Shown here: one piece after another, positions 20,601-31,608 of the stretch
Layout of the letters: every line of letters starts with the position of its first letter
Numbering within the stretch: the stretch's first letter is position 1
Source: Isoetes taiwanensis
Taxonomy: Eukaryota > Streptophyta > Lycopodiopsida > Isoetales > Isoetaceae
Assembly: GCA_021234155.1 (NCBI GenBank)
Contig: JAJEKV010000051.1
Span: 1,796,754 to 1,860,753 of the forward strand
Length of the DNA: 64,000 nucleotides
Direction of reading: 5' to 3'
Notes under the pieces: generated by a model
Databases searched by the model: none
Seen by the model: only the letters and a program-made list of their open reading frames with translations
Told to the model about the DNA's origin: nothing
Made by a program: the position numbers and the translations under genes

Positions 20601-21264
20601 CCATTTATTGCATTCGAAAAAATAGAATTTAGAAATTTTATATAGGCTAAATTAAAAATGATTTTAAAGGCAAAATTATCAAGGCTAAAAAATGACTTGT
20701 AGGGTTGGGGACTTGTTTTAGGTCGTATAGGAAAATTTCCTATGGTTACTGTGATGAATCAGAGATTTCTCATGTGGTTGATTTATAGTGTTCCCGAGAC
20801 TTTGTTGAGACAAATGCAGAGACAAAATTTTAGAGAAAACAGCTTGGAGACAAAATAATTGGAGAAAACAGTTGGATTTAATTCAAATAATTTTATGTCT
20901 GAGAAAAAGCTGCTCAAGAACACTGTTTGAAGAAAATTTTATGAAGAAAACTGTTTGATTTCATTCATAAGAGTTATATGTACAGATGCCCGAAGGCTTA
21001 TAAGCAGCTGCCCGAAGGCTTTTCACAAAATTACAGAAAACAAATGCCCGGAGGCGTGTCCAAAACTTCTGTAAGAAACCAAAAAAAAAAGGGGCCGCCC
21101 GGGATCTGCATCATTGATCTTCCACGTCTGCAACAAAGAAGAAAGAAAGGTGTTAGAAAAGAAAGAAAGGTGCAAAAAAAATAAAATAAAGCAGACATGC
21201 AAACCTGGTTCATCTCTCAACCATTCTAAAAATTGGTGGTGTTGTCGACCCTTCTTCCTAATCT

Positions 21265-21478
21265 TCTTCCTCCTCCTCCTCCTCCTCCTCCTCCTCCTCC
21301 TCCTCCTCCTCCTCCTCCTCCTCCTCCTCCTCCTCCTCCTCCTCCTCCTCCTCCTCCTCCTCCTCCTCCTCCTCCTCCTCCTCCTCCTCCTCCTCCTCCT
21401 CCTCCTCCTCCTCCTCCTCCTCCTCCTCCTCCTCCTCCTCCTCCCTCCTCCTCCTCCTCCTCCTCCTCCTCCCCTCCT
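21265..21478. repeat. (TCC)n microsatellite, about 214 bp
   Basis: About 70 TCC units with two small interruptions near 21,445 and 21,472. The long Leu, Pro, Ser and Gly frames across it on both strands are products of the repeat. Confidence 0.95.
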
Positions 21479-21536
21479 CTCTTCAGAGATTTCATTCTCT
21501 CTGCTTCGTGGTCAAGCCAACCCCCGGCCGGAGCGG

Positions 21537-21746
21537 TCATGTGCTCTTGAGAATCCAACTCCTCCTCTTCCTCCTCCTCTTCATCGAGGAGGAATCAGAG
21601 GAGAATTGGGAAAAAAAAATCAATGAGGGGAGGGGAGGGGGAGGGGAGGGGAGGGGGGGGGGAATTGAGGGGTCTTCAACCCGACGTCTCTTTGAGGAGA
21701 CCTCTGGTTCTTCATGAAGGTCGAGCCGAGGCTGAACGCCATTCAT
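21537..21746 (-). pseudogene. Short Pro/Ser/basic N-terminal ORF downstream of promoter copy 2
   Basis: The frame starts MNGVQPRLDLHEEPEVSS about 60 bp downstream of a minus-strand TATATAAA box (21811-21804). It has a basic motif SKRRRVED resembling an NLS and a Pro-rich run from G-rich DNA. It then runs into the (TCC)n region. No family is recognised; it may be a first exon. Confidence 0.3.
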
Positions 21747-21785
21747 GGCGAGGCGAAAAAAAAAAATTTGGACAGAATGGAGGTC

Positions 21786-21930
21786 TTGAGAGCGTGAACC
21801 GGATTTATATAGGGTTAATTAGAAATTAGCGTGAATAATTGATTGCCTCAAATAACACGCCAGACGTACGAAATTCCCGCCAGCTATATCATCTAGGGTA
21901 TATTATTATGGATAATAAATTCTCACGTCT
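21786..21930 (-). promoter_or_regulatory. Duplicated minus-strand promoter block, copy 2
   Basis: This block has the same order of elements as 20,431-20,600: GAGAGCGTGAA, a TATATAAA box on the minus strand, AATTAGAAAT, TTAGCGTGAATA, TGATTGC, an ACGCCAGACGTAC palindrome relative, then TTCTCACG. It drives the short basic ORF at 21746-21537, if anything. Confidence 0.45.
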
Positions 21931-21957
21931 ATCAGTTATATATGTCTTTTCGTAATC

Positions 21958-21995
21958 ATATATCCAAATTTTCGATAATTAAAATTTGGATATAT
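21958..21995. repeat. Perfect hairpin, 15-bp stem and 8-base loop
   Basis: ATATATCCAAATTTT, loop CGATAATT, then the exact reverse complement AAAATTTGGATATAT. It lies just outside the left end of the TIR element and could be a small foldback or chance AT-rich structure. Confidence 0.6.
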
Positions 21996-22145
21996 TTATA
22001 TAAATGTCATTTCCTTGTTGTTGCCACAAAAATTCTTGTTTTAAATGATTTCTTTTACACCCATTGTTATTATTATATTCAACCTATTTCCAAGGAATTT
22101 TTTGCTTTTAAAAAAATTTGATTTACCTCTACATATTCCATAAAT

Positions 22146-22171
22146 GTACGGGTAAAAGCACGCTGTGGTGT
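22146..22171. repeat. Left terminal inverted repeat of the 12.6-kb element
   Basis: Starts GTACGGGTAAAAGCACGCTG and ends TGGTGT. It matches the reverse complement of 34681-34706 at 25 of 26 positions. Confidence 0.85.
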
Positions 22172-22377
22172 ATAAAAAACGTGCATTTTGACACCACATT
22201 TTGGCACCACCTTTGTGGTAGAATCGGGTGGTGCATACCGAAGCGGAGATTGCGGGAGTGCGAATTAATGAGCGTCGGTTATTTTGAATTTTATGCCACG
22301 TCATTGTCCACCTTTTTGAATTAAGAAAGAATCACCTCTTCCTCTGTTTTTTGCCGCTTCTTGCCGATTGAACCCTA

Positions 22378-22966
22378 ATGGAGTCAGAATTGAACGCCAT
22401 TGGTTACACGATGAAATCTCTCCTCAAACAAGGGATTGTGCCCCACGAAGATCTAAAGAAGCTTTGGGGTGACAGAGTTCCAAATAAATCTGGCTACAGG
22501 TATTTTCCCCCAAATGTTTTGTTCAAACTGCAAAAATTAAGGCATATGTTTTCTTGTACAGGTTGAAGAATATGAGCAATGAACAATACAAAGAGTTCAT
22601 GCAAATTTACAAAAGAATTACAGGGAAGCCACATACATGGGGCGGAATGGCTCCTGGAACCTGGACAGTGGCTTATTATCTGCATATAAAGGGGGAGGCT
22701 GTTAATTGGAAGAGCTTCTAGGATTATTATAAAACTCCCGATGAGAAAGCAGAGTCCAGTTCTTCTAGACCCAAGAGAAAGCATAGGCAAATCCAACCTG
22801 ACGAGGAGGAAAATAGTAAAAGTGACAGGGATGATGAAGATGATAGGGAAAAAACCAAATCAGGTTCCTCTAGACCACACATTCAATCTGAACTCACAAT
22901 CAAAACAGAAAAGCAGAGCAATGTTCTGAGACCAAAACATGCCATTGCAGATATGTTCAATTATTA
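22378..22966 (+). pseudogene. 5' exons of the plus-strand unit of the TIR element
   Basis: ATG 22378 lies 232 bp inside the left TIR. Exon 1 (22378-22499) joins in phase over a 62-bp GT-AG intron (22500-22561) to a frame reading LKNMSNEQYKEFMQIYKRIT, then HTWGGMAPGTWTVAYYLHI. It meets TAG at 22719-22721. The same frame continues beyond that with a basic NLS-like patch (SRPKRKHRQ) and an acidic/polar stretch to a stop at 22966. I recognise no family; the size and position suit a DNA-binding N-terminal region of an element protein, which is inference. The internal stop shows decay or an unrecognised intron. Confidence 0.5.
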
Positions 22967-23205
22967 GTTGTGTTACAACAGAAAAAAATCTCAAGCTTGA
23001 TTTAGTTGTTTCTATCAACACAGAAAAGGTAACATCAAATCCACTTCAAGAATCAGGTATGTCTACTACCATTTTGCATCATGTTAGCTGTATTGTCATG
23101 TTGTGTCTCTATGATGCCATCTGTGGGGTATTTCGTGCAATGGATGCCAGAATGGTAGATGAGGTATGTGTGGTGGTGGTGAGTTGTTGGCATCCACCAT
23201 GTCCC

Positions 23206-23690
23206 ACACCACACCCCACGATCTCCCACCACTACACTCTACCATCTCCCACCGCCACACTCCCACACCACACACCACCACCACACTCCACCACCACCAC
23301 CACCATCACCACACTCCTCCACCACCACCACACTCCACCACCACCACCACCACACCCTCCACCACCACCACACTCCACCACCACCACACCACACCACCCG
23401 GACTCCACCATGTCCCACACCACAATCCACCACCACCACACTCCACCACAACCACACCACACCCCCACCACCACACCCCACACCCACCACCACCACACCA
23501 CACCCCACCACCACACCCCATCACCACACTCCACCACCACCACACTCCACCACCACCACACACCCCACCACCACCACCACCAAAACCCCACCACCACCAC
23601 ACACACCACCACCACCACCACCACGCACACACCACCGCCACCACCACCACCACCACCACACACACCACCACCACCACCACAGCGTGTTGT
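23206..23690. repeat. (CCA)n-derived minisatellite
   Basis: About 480 bp of CCACCACCACACTCCACCA-like units with CACACTCC interruptions. A related array with the complementary sequence lies at about 29,600-30,010. The His/Pro/Thr frames through it are repeat artefacts. Confidence 0.9.
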
Positions 23691-23848
23691 GTGTTGTGTG
23701 GTGTGTACTGTGCAGCGTATGTTGTGTGGTGTGTGGTATGTGGTGGTGTATAGAGACTACCTTGTGTTGTGTGGTGTGTGATTGTGGTTTTCCATCAGTA
23801 CGTGGCTTACTATGTTAGGAGGCCGACATATATACGTAGTGTTTTGTT

Positions 23849-24085
23849 TTGCGACTATGGCGGCGACTTGTGAAGGAATGGTTGGCTGCAACATCAGCTA
23901 GGTTTGATAGATGCAAGCAACGATTGCAAGCAAACGAGGATAGGAAAAATGATATCAAAAGAAAGATTGAGTTGATGGAGCATAAAGCATCAGAAATTAG
24001 AGCTGATTTGCAGAGATGGCAATCAATCATGACACAAATCCGAAAGCGTGAGAGGGTGTTCTGGTTGTGTTTAACTAAAGGATGA
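23849..24085 (+). pseudogene. Coiled-coil segment of the plus-strand unit
   Basis: A 78-aa stretch, nearly all predicted helix, with charged heptads (RCKQRLQANEDRKNDIKRKI). It lies between the minisatellite and a Cys-rich exon on the same strand, so it fits as an exon of the same unit. No family is recognised. Confidence 0.4.
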
Positions 24086-24266
24086 AGAGCTAAATGGTAC
24101 AAAGGTTGCCCGGGCTGAAACAATTAAATAAGGAATTAACAGAAAACTGAAATTGAGCTAAAGGCATGTGAAGACTTATCACTGGAGCGCTACCTCGAAT
24201 GCAAAGATTTGAGATTTTTTCCGAAGGCGTAGTGGTCATGACACTCCTTTAGATCCCGCATTTCCA

Positions 24267-24575
24267 ATGCTTCCTGAGGCAGAAGAAGAGTGTCCATTTT
24301 GTGGACATTGTCTGAAATGGGAGGGTAAAATGTTGCCAGTTGTGGTAGCGGCGATCGCGATCCACCAAAGATCATCACATTCCATGTCTATCACACCATT
24401 TGAGGTAAATATTATCATCTCTAACCCTCGCCTAAAGACTCTATTGATTTTGAATTTGTTTTGCAAACACTCTAGAACCTGCCGCAGCCCCCAGCCAGGG
24501 CCACATTATGGCCCGAGACATGGCTTTTGGCTTTTGGTGTTCGAAAGTGGTACCACAAGAACCAATAGACACAAG
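24267..24575 (+). pseudogene. Cys-rich exon of the plus-strand unit
   Basis: The frame includes PEAEEECPFCGHCLKWEGK, with a CPFCGHC cluster like part of a zinc knuckle. It continues (with an intron near 24,400-24,470) to GHIMARDMAFGFWCSKVVPQ before a GTAAGT donor at about 24,573. It lies between the coiled-coil and FCP1-like exons. No named family; a zinc-binding role is inferred only from the Cys spacing. Confidence 0.4.
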
Positions 24576-24607
24576 TAAGTCCTTTTGTTTGGCTTAGTCT
24601 CTTTTTG

Positions 24608-24686
24608 TCCTGTTTATTGTATCTAAAGTGCCCCCGGATGAGATCGCCATTTTTAGGGGCACTTTAGATATATATAAACAGAACAT
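24608..24686. repeat. Small foldback with perfect 15-bp core stem
   Basis: TATCTAAAGTGCCCC and its exact reverse complement GGGGCACTTTAGATA flank a 21-base loop; weaker pairing (CTGTTTAT / ATAAACAG) extends the arms. It looks like a very small MITE inside an intron. Confidence 0.65.
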
Positions 24687-25149
24687 CGAAAAGAGAGTAA
24701 AAAGCCCAGTCGTGACCCTCTTGAATGGTTGTCAACTCACCAAAGGCTTGATATTGTTCGCCGCAAACAATATAGATTCACCGCAAAACAAGTGCCTTAA
24801 CTAATGTTTACCGATGTTGTCACAGTCTCACCGACTTAGTGTTTGCGTAATTGCGTAAATTTGAGACCAAGGATATCCAACAGCTTATCCACACCTCGAT
24901 CAGTTATGAGACCGCAAGATACCTCCCTGGTTGTACCTAGAATTCACCCCATTTGATACTCCTAAGTCAATCCCAGCTGCTGACGGCGTGGAGACTCCAA
25001 AACGAAATTTGGATAGTCAACTGAATGCGGTCGTATCAAGTAAGTACCGATGCCACATACATGATTTATTTTTTTGTATTTTTCTGTGGTCTTCCTCATT
25101 TCAATTATGTTGCGAGATAAATGCTACACGAACCGAAGCCATCAATGAA

Positions 25150-26263
25150 GAGATTCCTAGTGCATCTGATTTAGGGGAAATTAATTCCCTTGAGATTCAT
25201 TCATCAGACGGGGTCCTTCACCGAAAAAAGTTTTGGTGCTGAATATGAACCAAATGCGGATGCGGTGATGAAGTTGACAAAGAAACCCCTGATCCTCGAC
25301 AAGATGCGGTTCGCTCAACGAGTCCAATACAACCTCAACCAACAAAAACCAAGAGGTTAACTGAAATTCTCCTTGTTCTGGATTTTAATGGGGTTTTAGG
25401 CAAGTTTTATGACTTGAAAGAGAGGATCCCTACATCGGCCGAGCCAGAAGTGACCATCCAGAAATTGAACCATCAAAAGTTCGCAGTTTCCAGACCTGGA
25501 TTTCAGGAGTTCTTAGAATGGTGTTTTTCAAAATTTGAGATTGCATTGTGGTCTAGCATGGCTAAGAGTAATGTTGACTTGTTGACGAGAAAGTTGCTGC
25601 AGGAATATAAGGGCAGATTTCTTTTTATTTGGAATCAGGATGACTGCACCAACACAAAATTAAAAGTGATTAATAAGCCAATTTTCCTTAAGGATCTGTC
25701 CAAAGTGTACCAGAAATTTTGGAGATACCAGGTGACAAACACATTGTTGATAGATGACAGCAGATATAAGGGTTCTGCCAACCAGCCGAACACAATGATA
25801 TGTCCAAATAGTTTTGGGTCAAAGCATAGAGCTGGGGGGCACTTTTGCGCCAGCCAAGCACCCCCTAAGCACCTAACGCTGAAAACTTTACTTATTTTTA
25901 TCTTTTTTTTCTGTAACTCCCATGAAGCTGAAATTTTGTATTCCAAGGCATAATGTGAATGTGTTTCAGGGAAAAATATCAAAAAAAATGAAAGAAAAAT
26001 ATTTTTTGAAAATACAAAGAAAATAGCCCCAGAAAGCACCCACTAAGCACCATGTGTCGCTGACACAAAAAGTGTCCCCCACCTCCATGCTTTGACCCTT
26101 TTGCTCCTGACAGGTTGGATTCCAATTTTCTTTTGGAGCAACTCAAACCATGGCTGGAGGGACTTCTGGCTGCAGAAAGTGTGCCAGCTTATGTGAAGGA
26201 ACATCAAATGTGGAACATGTGGGATTTTGAAGAGTCGCGCAACTGCATGAAAATGCTCGACAA
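25150..26263 (+). pseudogene. FCP1-like HAD phosphatase-like region of the plus-strand unit
   Basis: After polar exons, the frame reads ILLVLDFNGVLGKFYD, with the putative nucleophile Asp at 25381 and Asn where the family has the second Asp. FEIALWSSMAKSNVDLL follows (the usual (v)ilWTSa region), then FLFIWNQDDCTNTK and NTLLIDDSRYKGSANQP (second acidic motif). At 25815 the frame is cut by a 283-bp MITE; beyond it RLDSNFLLEQLKPWLEGLL continues the same frame. A donor at 26264 and acceptor at 26399 would join it in phase to the ULP1-like region, giving a phosphatase-protease fusion. FCP1/SCP proteins dephosphorylate Ser/Thr, notably of the RNA polymerase II tail; substrate here is unknown. Confidence 0.65.
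25816..26098. mobile_element. 283-bp MITE inside the FCP1-like exon
   Basis: Both ends read GGGTCAAAGCAT inward, and the inverted repeats continue through a G-run and CACTTTT for about 40 bp with mismatches. The flanks are TTTT on both sides, so the target-site duplication is probably TTTT. Without the insert and one TTTT, the surrounding phosphatase frame reads through, which supports a recent-type insertion into coding sequence. It is unlike the hAT-type MITE at 37.3 kb. Confidence 0.75.
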
Positions 26264-26399
26264 GTATTTTCATAAATGAATCTTGTAAAACTCTTTGAAA
26301 GTCAATATAAGTAAAAAACAATTTCTATGATATGTGTTGTACTTTTTCAATTTAAAATATTTGAATGGATTGTGAGCAAATGTTCTCGTGTGTGTTTAG

Positions 26400-27355
26400 A
26401 ACTAGAGATGATAGAGCTTCGGCAGTCCTTGACTATCTAAAGCCAAATACACATCTGGAAGTGGTGCTGAGTGGAACTGAAACTGTCGTGATTAGCTCCA
26501 CCGACATCAAAATTTTGGAAGCTGATACGCAGTGGTTCAATGATCAATTGATCCTCCTCTTCTCAAGGTGATACTTTCATCTGATTTGTGATCATCAGGA
26601 TTGTGCCAGATGATATGCATATGTTTGTAGATACATGGAATACTACTTGATTCTCCAAGGAATGAGCCATCCCTTTCATTTCTTTGACCCTCTTTTTCAC
26701 TCGACATTGTCCAAGGACACAAATAGTTACAAAACAATAAGGAAACATGTGAATCTGGATAAGTGCCAGTACATGTTTTTGCCTGCTTGTGATGGACATC
26801 ACTGGACCTGTTTTCTGATTGTAAGCCACGCGTGTCTCGCACAGAGATATAAACCAGGGATATATCACTTTGATAGCTCGGGCTTGCATGGCAGAAGCAG
26901 ACATATTGAGAGGTTAGTGCTTGCTCATTGCATTTTGCTTGTTGTGGCACAATGACAACAAACTTTGAGTGCGTTTCTGGAATTGCTTGGACACAATAAT
27001 TTCAGCTTTACAACCTCAGATGTTGTGAAAATTTCCAGAACGCCTCTTCAAACCGATGGTCATTCATGTGGCCCTGCCGTATATTCGTTTATGCACAAAT
27101 TTGTGAGGGGATACTTAAAAGGAGTGAATATATTATTGCCTGATCTAGTAAGTCAACTTAAATGCAGCAGACAAACCAAACTCTGTTATTGACAAAGCGT
27201 GGTTAACTGCAGGTTGTGGACATTTCAGACCATGATCTAGTTGATGTTAGAGTGTTCATGCTTGAAGTTTTAAGATTAGAAGCAACAAAAGTTTGGGCCC
27301 GAGAGGAACATATGTATTGGGAAGTATGTAGGTGCATGAGTCACCTCGTGCCTTA
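26400..27355 (+). CDS. ULP1-like cysteine protease (C48) region of the plus-strand unit
   Basis: The exons read LEADTQWFNDQLI, YMEYYLILQG and FLPACDGHHWTCFLI (catalytic His 26800), then GIYHFDSSG (catalytic Asp 26872) and PLQTDGHSCGPAVYSF (oxyanion Gln 27049, nucleophile Cys 27067). All four catalytic positions are present. Introns are placed at about 26570-26630, 26915-26960 and 27150-27215, and the last exon ends at TAA 27355. Family members cut SUMO or SUMO-like tails; many plant TIR elements carry such genes with unknown purpose. It may be the C-terminus of the phosphatase-like gene through intron 26264-26399, or a separate protein starting at ATG 26365. This is the best-preserved frame of the element. 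Confidence 0.72.
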
Positions 27356-29589
27356 AATCATCAGTATATCTTTCTTATGTACATAATTGTTATTGTAACC
27401 TCGATTCATTTCAATGAAAATTCATATTCAATTCATCTCACAAACAAAGGAATCAAGTGTTTGAGGAAGAATTCAAATCTTCAAAAGAAATCAAGATAAA
27501 CTCATTTTCACAAAAAAGCACAAGACTTCACATGAGTTAAAAGAAAACTACTGAGAATGGTTTTACATTTCATCATCATCGAAAAGAACTTGGGTAAATT
27601 CAGTAAAATTTTCTCCTCATCTAAAGGATCCAGCCTATATACAGTCCTGTTTTGACGTTTAGTTGGTGGCATGTGAAGTCTGATTGCACAGATCTGTGTT
27701 GTGAATACTATGCCTAAGGCGTCTTTCTTTGCAAAGATCATAGGCGGCGGTTGATCTTGCGCCTTTTCTTGTAATACATACCTTCTATGACACTATCACC
27801 GGCTAGGTACCATGTTCCATTGAGTTGGAAGTCTTTCTCCACTATCCATTTTGGTTTTGTGCACATCGAATCCAAAATTGAAACCCTCATCATTCCCTTT
27901 GAACAACAACGACGACAAAAATTATCACCAACTCTAAGTGCCTCTGCTAACATCGTGGGATTGGAGGAGAACAAGGACCTGCTTTGGATTTACGGTCCTC
28001 AATGTCAGCATGCACATTGGAGGATGGTACAATAACTTGAAGTTTCCAATCATCAACGTAGTGCTTGTTCACACAAACCGTCCCCACATGCCATCCAAGC
28101 GATGGTTGCGCAAAGCATGAAAGTTCCCTCGTGTGCAACTGCACAGGAGATTCAGGATTGAATGCATGTACACAATGGATCTGCCTAGTGTCCAAAATCC
28201 TTTCTGCACCCCATGCTTTCTTTCTATCTATATCCTCCACCTTGACTTCCCAAAAGAACCTTTTTATATTCTTCCTCTTCTTGGTTTTCGTGATGTGTTC
28301 ATCCACTCGGATGTTCCACAAGTAAACATCTCTTTGGCAACTTCTACCACTTCATGAGCATTACCCAATTTTATGCTGCTGTATTTTAATTGCAGTTGTC
28401 TTAACCATCTCTTCAACTCAGCAGCTTTGCCATCGTGTTCACCTTTCCCATGGTTAGAACCAAAAAAATTCCACATCATATAGACATCAGTGTCGTTTGT
28501 GTACCTAGCCACAAAGTAAAATAGTCTAGAAGCCTTGAATTGAGATGCTGCACCATCTGAAAACACATAATGTCTGTTTGGAACCCTTCCTTTCTGCTCC
28601 AGATATTTGTGGTGCTTCATGAAGCAGTGTTGCACGGACAAAGTATCGTGTTCCCTATCATCTGATACATAGTAATGTGTTTCCTTGATAATCTCATCTG
28701 CCACTGAGATGTTATTTGAACCAAAATGGTAATCTGGTTATTGACCCAGTGCATCGACTGCACCTCCTCTTGTTCCTTGAATGTATAGTTCTCTACAAAA
28801 TCCACTACCGAGAGACATGCATCTGCTGGGAGATTCTCCAGAAGCTCCTTAAACTGTTTTGCCTGCCATTGGTACCTGAAATTATGCAGTGGAAAGATTT
28901 TTAGACGCTCTTTCAGTTTATCCGAAGCTCCTTGGTTTTACGTCTCATTGTCTTGATGAGTCAGTCTCCTACCGTAAACTTCGAGACGTTGTCTTTTTCA
29001 TAGTCAATGTACTCCCATTTCACTTTCCTACTGCCACTTCCTTCCATGGGACAGGTCTGAAACTTCTTGATTCCACACAGCTCACAATTTCCAAGGATGC
29101 ACGCCTTCTTGTGAAACTCATCTAATTCACTCTTTGGACACAATATAGATCTCCACAAGCTTCTTGTACTTGCAATTTTATCTTTGGTGTGCCCTCCATT
29201 GACCAAGTTCATGTGATCTACAAACATCGCAGTGCAAGTGCAATTCTTCTGATGTTTGGTTCTCATCCCATTGAGTCCATCCACTAGCATTTGCATCCTC
29301 ACGTCTTTGAATGCAACAAAGAACTATTGAAGTTTTTCAATTTCACAACAACCCAAGGTTTTAGCTTCTCAAAAGCTCGAAGACGAATCTTAATTTCTGG
29401 ATGTTGGTCCAGAAACCTCTTGAACAATAGCATCTGCATGAAATGAACACTAAACTGTTAGGATGTGTATACCACACCAAACCATGCATCATACCATGCC
29501 CCACACTCATCATATTCACCAGAACGAGCACCTTAGTGCTGTGTACATTACCACACACCACACCACACCCCACCACACACCATACCATT

Positions 29590-30020
29590 CACCACACACC
29601 ATACACCAAATGGTGGAGTGTGGAGTGGTGGTGGAGTGTGGTGGTGGTGGAGTGTGGTGGTGGGGTGTGGTGGTGGTGGGTGTGGTGGAGTGTGGTGGAG
29701 TGGTGTGTGGTGTGGTGGTGGGGGTGGTGGTGGTGGTGTGTGTAGTGGTGTGTGGTGCTATGATGTGGTGTGGTGGAGTGTGGTGGTGGGGGTGTGGTGG
29801 TCGTGGTGGTGGTGTGGTGGTGGTGGAGTGTGGTGGGGGGTGTAGTGGTGGTGGTGTGGTGTGGTGTTGTGGATTGTGGTGTGATGTGGTGGTGGTGGAG
29901 TGTGGTGGTGGTGGTGGAGGGGTGTGGTGTGGGATGTGGTGGGATGTGTGTGCATGTGGTGGTAATGTGGTGGTCGCAAAGATGTGGTGGTAGTCTATGG
30001 TGGTGGGATAGATGGGGTGT
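29590..30020. repeat. (TGG)n-derived minisatellite, inverse of the 23.2-kb array
   Basis: About 430 bp of GTGGTGGTGGAGTGTGGTGG-like units, the reverse complement of the unit at 23,206-23,690. A CACA-rich lead-in occupies 29,480-29,590. It sits in the large intron of the transposase-like gene. Gly/Val/Trp frames here are artefacts. Confidence 0.9.
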
Positions 30021-30229
30021 GGTGGGGTGAGGGAGGAGAATAAATAAAATTGAATCCACACATATCATACATTAACATGCACACACCCACATGACACCAT
30101 GGACATAACGCAACCCACACCACACCACACCATCACGACACCACACATCACATCACATCACTTTTATCCTATTTAAATGCGACATAAAAAATCTGCCTAG
30201 CCTCGCTCTCATAAACACTTCTGAAATTG

Positions 30230-30840
30230 TACACCCCGATAATAATTACATTCCTCTTCTAATTATTAAAAAGGATCCGGGTCCTAAATCCGTTTCCCTA
30301 CGCCTGATTTTCTCGTTTCATTCCCAATTAGCCCAATTCAACAAGTTCATTCCGCAACATGGTAGGAGGGATGTTCGAGATCGGGTGGCGAGGAGGGCAT
30401 TCGGCACATGTTGAACAGGGCTCGTGATCAATCTCTGAAGGTGGATATGCCTAAATCCACCTTCTTTGCTGATTTCGAATCCAACCTAAAGGCATACAAC
30501 AGACTGGATGCTGGGCCTTCAATGGCTATGCTTGGAGTCGATTGACAGAAGAGAGCTCTTAGACAAGGTCCATCGACATGTTACATCTTTACCGCAAAGG
30601 GCAGTTGGGTATATTTGTTCTCTGTCACTTGTCCGCCCGACTCTCAAGAATGGCGGGTTTTATTGGCGTAATTGTGTACTTACTACCGGGGATGCACGGA
30701 AGCACCAAAACCTCATCCCCGTTAAATTTTGGGATGATCTGAGAAAGCTTAGATGCTTTAGTGCGTAAAACAATAATTTTGGATGCACCCGCTCGAGCCA
30801 CCATACCAAAGATTTCCTGTTGCTTAGGATCATGCATGTA
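30230..30840 (+). other. Unidentified gene-like fragment in the transposase intron
   Basis: One frame gives IRHMLNRARDQSLKVDMPKS, then FFADFESNLKAYNRLDAGPS, before a stop near 30,544. A second frame gives HRHVTSLPQRAVGYICSLSL. The region is less AT-rich than its surroundings and is preceded by what could be a leader and ATG (30,359). It looks like a captured or nested coding fragment. I cannot name it. Confidence 0.3.
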
Positions 30841-31608
30841 AATTTAGTTCTCGGGTACAGAGCTTTCAATGGAAAGCCAAATTTTGTAAAGCCAAATTTT
30901 GTAAGATCCTTTTTTTAATATATCATACTTTCCAACAGAGCTGTGCTTGAATCTAACAAAAAATTGTCTTTATTCAACAAAAATTTGTATCTCAGGATCA
31001 GTTAGTTATAGCTCAAATATTTTTAGACTGTACACACACACCCGAGAAAGGAGTACTCAATTACGTCATGTTCTAATAATATTCCAAACATTAAATATTG
31101 CATTTCAGACTAGAGTCAACTACACACAATTCACATGCTGCATACAGTACACCACAATCACTGTACAACACAATAACCACCACATGCACCACCACACTAA
31201 GCACCATAACTAAGAAAACATGAATAACATAAATAAACTAACCTGTGATTCCTCCAGATAGTGGGCAGCATGTTCTTCTCTTACATTTCTCTCCAATCTT
31301 CTAGTTCTAACATCCTTTGTGTTAGGAGACACTCTGGTGTTCTCAATCCAAAATTTTTGAATCTTTTCTATATGTTCATCTGAAATTGCATCGAATCTTT
31401 TAGCCCTCTTGTAAGAAACCCATTTCCCACCATTGTAATCGATCTCTTCCCTCTTTTTCTTTGCCTTTTGCAGGTTTCTTGGGTGAACACCTAATACCTT
31501 TCCAAGATCTCGCTGGCTGATTTTGTCACTTGTTTCAGAATCTGCACGGCGTGGTACAGACATTGCAAGGCAGCTATTCTTGGCTGCTAGGCAGTCATTG
31601 CTGGTAGA

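Noticed and set aside
21114-21626. Long poly-Leu, poly-Pro and poly-Gly frames
   Set aside because: They are translations of the (TCC)n microsatellite.
23166-23781. 195-280-aa His/Pro/Thr-rich frames
   Set aside because: Products of the (CCA)n minisatellite on either strand.
29463-30068. Gly/Val/Trp and His/Pro/Thr frames of 159-181 aa
   Set aside because: Products of the (TGG)n minisatellite.
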